From Sphagnum magellanicum (lineage: Eukaryota > Streptophyta > Sphagnopsida > Sphagnales > Sphagnaceae), in assembly GCA_021904315.1 (NCBI GenBank), contig CM038914.1:8556001-8620000 (forward strand): a stretch of 64,000 bases of DNA, read 5' to 3'. Under the pieces are notes generated by a model, which saw only the letters and a list, made by a program, of their open reading frames with translations, ran no database searches and was not told the DNA's origin. Within the stretch, counting starts at the first letter, position 1, and every line of letters starts with the position of its first letter. Both the position numbers and the translations under genes were made by a program. Positions 59,077 to 64,000 of this stretch are shown piece after piece.

Positions 59077-59083
59077 ATTTATA
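59077..59083 (-). promoter_or_regulatory. TATA-box candidate of the P450 gene
   Basis: The minus strand reads TATAAAT in a CTTCTGTATAAATTGC context, about 310 bp upstream of the P450 ATG at 58770. This would imply a 5' UTR of roughly 270-280 bp. No other good TATA lies closer. Confidence 0.4.
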
Positions 59084-59744
59084 CAGAAGCAGCAGCTGCG
59101 GCGTGCAGGAGCTTCTGCTCTGGAGCTCTGGTGCGAACCTCGCGCGGTCGTGGAGGGCTGAGGGCGGTCAGACTGACGAGCAAAGGTGTGAACGGACGTA
59201 ATACCGTACATAGTAAACACTCGTTACCACTCACGAGTAACGACTTTCATGAGTTAATCTCTACAGTAGCAAAGTAAGGAAAACGCAGCACGAGTATCCT
59301 CTGTTTGGTCATAAAGGGGGTGATATTTCTAAAAAATAGCTAAAATAATACATTGGCCTTAAATGGGGACTGAAAATCAGATTAGCACCAAATTTGGTCA
59401 AATTTGAGTTTTTTTTCCCTGATTGCCTTGACTTAATCGTTGCTGGTGCTCTGAGTATTGTAACTATAAATATTCATGAACCTCCTGCATTTAATCCTGA
59501 GTTCCAGTATATTATATTCATATTTGATGGAATTTCATATTTTGAGGCAAAGTGTAGGGAGAAATTTTCTGTCAACTGGTTATGAGCTGCCCAACTTGAA
59601 AAATCATTCACTCAAAGTGGTAAACTTCTGGGTTGTCACCTGTTGGAGGTAACTTTAAGTTATAAGTTTTTGAACAATTAAACGACTTGATTAGCATGTA
59701 ACTAATTGTCAATTCTCCTCATACATTGTTTTGTGAATAATAAT
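59084..59744. other. Intergenic, upstream of the P450 gene
   Basis: GC-richer to 59220, then AT-rich. No gene recognised. The left part probably contains P450 promoter sequence. Confidence 0.45.
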
Positions 59745-61558
59745 GTTTAGATTAGTGTTGGGTGGTTCCCATTGGGACCTTCTGCTCTCAAACTGATTCT
59801 CACAAGGAAAATTCATTGCTCTGATCAACTATGATAATCAGTTTAAGAATTGGACTGATGATTTTCAATTGGGTGAAATTCACACCTAGTGAGAACTCGA
59901 TATCATTAAATTTTATTTTTTGTATTTTTTGAAGAATTGAATCAATTTTATGAGAGAACCAGAACCCAGTTCTCTGGTTAGATTAGTGTTAGTAGTTAGT
60001 AGGTATATTATGTTAATTTAGGGTCTAGGTTAATAGTTAGATTACATTAGTTTGTTAGCAAGGGTGCCCATTATATAAAAACCCTTTTGGGGTTTATTAA
60101 TCAAGTTTTTGCTCTTTGCTTAATTAGTAAAGAGTGAAGACAAGGTAGCTTCTTTATCCAATTTATTATTGTCACAAAAATATATATGTTGCAGTTTTTA
60201 TAATTAATTTCAATTAGTGGGAAGCTTATATATATATATATGTATATATATTTCCTTAGATTTGCAAGAAATTTTTTTAAAAAAAATGAAGTATTACAAT
60301 TTCAAAAAGTAATTTTTTTTGTTATAGCAAGCAAATTGCTATTAAGATGATTGCACAAGTGTTTCTTTCATTGACATGGCATGTTTCTCAAATCATTGTT
60401 AACGTCGTTTTTCTTATTGTGTTTGTTTGTGTTCTTAATCAATTTAATGATAATTATTTATTAAGTGATATTTAAAATTATGTCATCTTCATTTGTTTGA
60501 AATTGAGAAAAAGGGGTTTGTTACTGTTTTTGAGTTTGATTTTTTGATTTTTAACATCAAAAAAGAGGTTTGTACTTTTTATTTTTAGTTTTTGAGAAAT
60601 ATGAAAAAAAGAAGACTCATAACATGTTTTTTTATGTTGAATCCTAAGTTCAAAAACTTATATTTAATGTTTTTATTTATTGGTCTTGAACAAGGCAAGG
60701 CCATTGTTGAAGAATGTGATTAAAAGTCCTTGTATTTCATGTTAAAATGTCATTATTGACCAAGGTGTTGATGAAGATTATAGTTTGAACATTTTTGAAA
60801 TGACAACAAGCACAAATGAACCAGCAAAAGAGTGTATTAACAAGGAACTTGTTATTGTGAGGAGGTTTCAAGTGGACCAAAATATATCAAATGTGTTGTT
60901 CAATATTGAGAAAAACATGAATCTATGTTTCCTACAATTGGATTATTTGTTTATAAGATTTTAAGCATTATTGGTTCACAAATTGAAACTCAATTTTTTT
61001 TCTCTTGACAAGAATATAAACTAATTTTAGGAGATTGCAAACCACATCTCTTAAAATTTTAATTAATTAATTTTTGTGAACAAAAATTGACCTAATGACC
61101 TTATGATTGGTTATAAACCTTTTTTCCAATTTAATCGAACTAATTGAAGTTGATGCAAAATTAAAAGAGGAGTTAGAGAAATTTGAATTTTTTTTGAAAG
61201 GGATGAGATTTTGGAAATATAGTTCATTATTAAAAAAAATTGTATCATTTTAATCATTCTTTAGACAAGTTTGTTTGTGTTTCCAATTCTTTTTTAACTT
61301 TATAAAAATGAATTTAAATTTGAGATCCAGATTGTGGAAAACCGGCTATGAAAACTGATTATTATCACATTTTTGAGAATTTTCTTATTTGAGAACTGGC
61401 TTGATTAATTTTTAAAAAAAAATTGATACCCTTGTTAGTTATCATAAATCTAAAATAATCTTTTTTAAAGAATCAAGTTGGTTTTCTCAAACATTGGGAA
61501 AAACCAAAACCAACGATTCTCATAAAATGAAAAAAAATTGCCCAACACTGGTTTAGAC
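59745..61558. mobile_element. hAT-type element with 8-bp TSD, copy 2
   Basis: The element spans 59753-61550 (1798 bp). Left end TAGTGTTGGGTGGTTCCCAT and right end (inverted) CAGTGTTGGGCAATTTTTT share the hAT-like terminus of the copy at 37854. The flanks GTTTAGAT (59745-59752) and GTTTAGAC (61551-61558) form an 8-bp duplication with one change. The inside is very AT-rich, includes GAGAACC/GGTTCTC subterminal words and a (TA)n stretch (60228-60250), and has no intact frame. A few pieces such as GDCKPHLLKF could be transposase debris, but I cannot identify a domain. Confidence 0.82.
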
Positions 61559-61794
61559 AATGAAAGAGGGGTTGGGGAATGAAAGAAAAGGCCAGAAGGA
61601 AGTCATTTTATGGATATCTCTAATGGATGAAGTGAAACCCAGTTAAGCTCAGGTTTTTTTTAAAATAAATTACCCTTGCATAATAATAAATCAATCCTGT
61701 TAAATAAAATTCTCTACATCTGGAAAAATAAAATGATCTAAAATCCAGGAGCAGATAGGGGGGGGGGGGGGGGGGGTTATCTTCTCTTTCAAAA
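61559..61794. other. Spacer with a 21-base G run
   Basis: Between the hAT-type element and dispersed repeat family A, with an uninterrupted run of 21 G at 61758-61778. Such a run may be assembly-length uncertain. No gene. Confidence 0.7.
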
Positions 61795-61960
61795 TTTTGA
61801 TGTAGCTGAAATGGTGATCATCCATAAGATGATTTAGCCACATTTGGTGATAAGAAAACATGAAAGTAAAAACGATATAGCATCCTTCTATAGTTCTATA
61901 TTTTTGGCTACTTGCTGCAATCTAGCATAGAATTTTGTGATCTTTTGAATTTTTAAAATA
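61795..61960 (+). repeat. Dispersed repeat family A, copy 5
   Basis: TTTTGATGTAGCTGAAATGGTGATCATCCATAAGATGATTTAGCCACATTTGGTGATAAG, then TTTTTGGCTACTTGCTGCAATCTAG. This is the best preserved copy with those at 11693 and 35014. Confidence 0.7.
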
Positions 61961-62849
61961 GAAATTGTGGAATTTGGCAACTGCAAAACTCAGAAAACAC
62001 TAAATTTTCACCAATTTGAAAAACAATTAGCCCAAAATAAAAACCCTGAGATTCTGGATGCTGTAAAATACATTGATCTAACCTTTAAATAAATTATCTA
62101 TCTTGTGAGTTAATTAGTTATCCTGTAATATATTGTCTATAATTTCAATACATTATCTGTCCTTTAAATAAATTAATATCTAGGTCCTGTAAAGGGCATT
62201 ATCTGTTTTGTAAAGCATGTTTTCACTGGTTATGAGTTGGGACTTGGTTAATGGATGAACTGAAACCAAGTTCACCTCAGGTTTCTATCCCTGGGTAATG
62301 AATCCACCCTGTAACATAAGTTTCCCTAAACCCTGTAAAAAATATTTATCCATCCTATAGTAAAGATTATCATTTCCAAGCTGGTAAGAAATTCAGTCCT
62401 CACTGGGGAAATTGCAGAACTTTTGTGGACTCTAAACCCTAAAACCTTTGCAGCACCTAGAGTCAAAACTAGCTAGGGTTTAGGGTTTAGGGTCCTTTGT
62501 GTGGGATCGTGTAAAAGGATGTTTGAAACCCTGACAGTGAAAACCTGCTACGTAAAAATTTCTAGTATTGCTGGACTTTTTGAGAAGTCTGACCTGAGTT
62601 TGACCCATCAAGCTTTTGAATCTTGGGCCTTGGCATCTGCCACACGTTATTTGTTCGGGCCACCCGCCCCCGCTCCCTCCCTCCCTCCCTCCCTCCGCCA
62701 ACAACGAGCACAGTCCGGCGCCCTTCGTGAGCCTGACAGTGCAGCCCTGCGGAGAACCGTGTGGTTCTGTTCTGCCGTAGGGTTTGACTTTTTGACTGTG
62801 GAAGTCACTCAAATAGAAAAGAAATCAGACTTCTCTCAGCACATGTATC
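61961..62849. other. Intergenic; telomere-type repeats and a CTCC microsatellite
   Basis: 62476-62492 is GGGTTTAGGGTTTAGGG (two to three telomere-type units). 62672-62697 is (CTCC)n. The GC-richer open frames on both strands at 62480-62860 overlap each other and lack any domain. CTGTAA(A)TACATT and TATCTGTCCTTTAAATAAATTA words recur at 62070-62210. Confidence 0.5.
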
Positions 62850-62904
62850 TAGCCAGTGGTTAGCACCATGCTCTGTGCTTGAGAAATTCAGTGTTCAAAC
62901 CTAC
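62848..62904 (+). mobile_element. tRNA-like SINE head
   Basis: TAGCCAGTGGTTAGCA (62850-62865, box A-like) and GTGTTCAAACCTAC (62891-62904, box B-like) lie about 25 nt apart. No full tRNA fold is seen. The MITE copy B starts immediately after, so the body of the SINE, if any, is interrupted. Confidence 0.45.
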
Positions 62905-63096
62905 TTAAGGTGCACATTCACACCTCTAATGTTAAGTCAGTGTTAAGTGAAAATCTAGGTGGCATCTTAGGTGCGCACCCAATGTGATTGTTTAACATTA
63001 AATGAATGTTGACTTAATATAAAATCTTGCTGGTAAATGGGTTTTTATAAGGACATAATACTAGAGTCCTTCACACCAAGTGTGAATGGACCTTTA
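62905..63096. mobile_element. PIF/Harbinger-type MITE, copy B (with TTA target duplication)
   Basis: The element spans 62908-63093 (186 bp). Left end AGGTGCACATTCACACC and right end ...CCAAGTGTGAATGGACCT are imperfect inverted repeats. TTA occurs at 62905-62907 and 63094-63096. The interior shares GTTAAGTCAGTGTTAA(G/A)TGAAAATCTAGGTGGCATC and CTAGAGTCC(C/T)T with copy A at 37492. It is shorter through internal deletion. Confidence 0.85.
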
Positions 63097-64000
63097 ACCG
63101 CCTAAAGAAACACAGGCATTTCAAGCAGAAGTATAATAAGATGTTGAGAACATTGTTTACATTCTTTATCTGAATTAAATAGATCATGTTGAACCATGCT
63201 GCATGGTTTTTTTATGCAGAGCCATGCAGGGCTGAAAAAAGTGTGCAAGAAGACAAGAAAACGCAAAAAGCATGCGGAAGAAGACAAGAAAAACAAGCAA
63301 GCGCTGGACAGACAGAGCTCGATCTCTGAACTTCTCAAGCATCTCTTCTTAAATCTGATTTTCAAACATGGTGATTTTTTAAAATAAATAAATTTGGTGG
63401 CTACGTGTAGCACTATAACTTTATTACCAAGTTACGTAATAAAAGTGAACTTCATCAAAGTGTTTTTTCTTTTCAATTTTTTGATGTACAACTACAGGTC
63501 ACTTTAGACGAGGGGTCCAAGTCCTGGGTCCAAGCAAATAGAGCAATCCCTTTGTATGAGAGTCATAAATGGGACCCATGGCCTTTAGGGGAGGGTCCAA
63601 GACCAAAAGGTAGTAAATTGAGGCTCAATCTACGTGGAACTATTTTGGACGCCAAATCAATTGACCACATCTAAAGTGGGCCTAAGTCGCGACCAGTGTT
63701 GCGTGGGTAAGTGTAAACACACATATACCTGTTGTACAAAACTGGGTACATGTAAACATACATTCTATGTAAATATACCTTCTATATCAACATACATATA
63801 AACCCATACTTTTGGGCAAAGGATATGGAACAAACTTGTGCTATATATGTTGAGTGTATGTTGTCCGACTTAGTGTTTTGGGTGTTCTTTCAATGACCAG
63901 CCAACATTGATTTGGACTAGTGTTGGTCTTGTCTAAGACTGATATATACACTATCCGTCCTGGGTTCTTGTTTTTTTCATACCAAGGTCATATGGGTATT
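63097..64000. other. Intergenic, with a possible hAT-like end at 63695
   Basis: CAGTGTTGCGTGGGTAAGTG at 63695 is close to the hAT-type terminal repeat, followed by ACACACATATACC / TGTAAACATACATTC words. A partner end would lie beyond the window. A Lys-rich frame at 63196-63387 has no known domain and is not called. Confidence 0.35.

Noticed and set aside
62480-62863. Overlapping 110- and 120-codon frames on opposite strands
   Set aside because: No conserved motif; the open frames follow from the CTCC microsatellite and GC-richer composition.
63196-63387. A Lys/Arg-rich 63-codon frame (KKVCKKTRKRKKHAEEDKK) as a nuclear protein exon
   Set aside because: Low complexity, no flanking exons recognised, no family known to me.

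Overview
The window looks like nuclear DNA of a land plant. Five gene models are built from GT-AG spliced exons. They encode a chloroplast-type rhomboid, a bZIP factor, an ABI3/VP1-type B3 factor, a LYR protein and a CYP71-clan P450. Telomere-type TTTAGGG/CCCTAAA units are scattered through it. Genes are sparse, AT-rich spacers are long, and decayed hAT, LINE and other reverse-transcriptase sequences are frequent. Divergence of the B3 and bZIP proteins from the seed-plant forms I know, together with the repeat load, makes a seedless plant (bryophyte, lycophyte or fern) my best guess. The species is not settled.

Layout. 1-3.8 kb: repeats with telomere-box cores, in an 80-bp family and a 53-bp family that carries the same core inverted. 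5.6-6.5 kb (-): 3' exons of an RBL11-like rhomboid, with the 5' exons not found. 6.66-7.26 kb: GC-rich simple repeats. 8-30 kb: gene-poor, holding two hAT transposase remnants, a foldback element, several minisatellites and a heavily decayed reverse transcriptase (27.8-29.5 kb). 30.4-33.3 kb (+): four-exon bZIP gene. 35-39 kb: tRNA-like SINE, a PIF/Harbinger-type MITE and a hAT-type non-autonomous element with its target-site duplication. 39.3-39.8 kb: minisatellite. 40.6-43.6 kb (+): six-exon ABI3/VP1-like gene. 45.4-46.5 kb (-): two-exon LYR gene, followed by telomere-box repeats and a minus-strand SINE. 48.1-50.35 kb (+): LINE relic. 54.95-56.74 kb: satellite ending about 60 bp from the stop codon of a three-exon P450 gene (56.8-58.8 kb, -). 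59.7-61.6 kb: a second hAT-type element with TSD. 62.9-63.1 kb: a second copy of the MITE.

Function. The genes do not form an operon-like unit. ABI3/VP1 proteins and group C-type bZIP factors are known to cooperate on seed and desiccation promoters in flowering plants. Finding one of each on the same strand about 7 kb apart is notable, but may be chance. The rhomboid is predicted to be plastidial, the LYR protein mitochondrial and the P450 in the ER membrane. Exon borders were set by eye from protein continuity plus GT/AG signals. No database search was possible.
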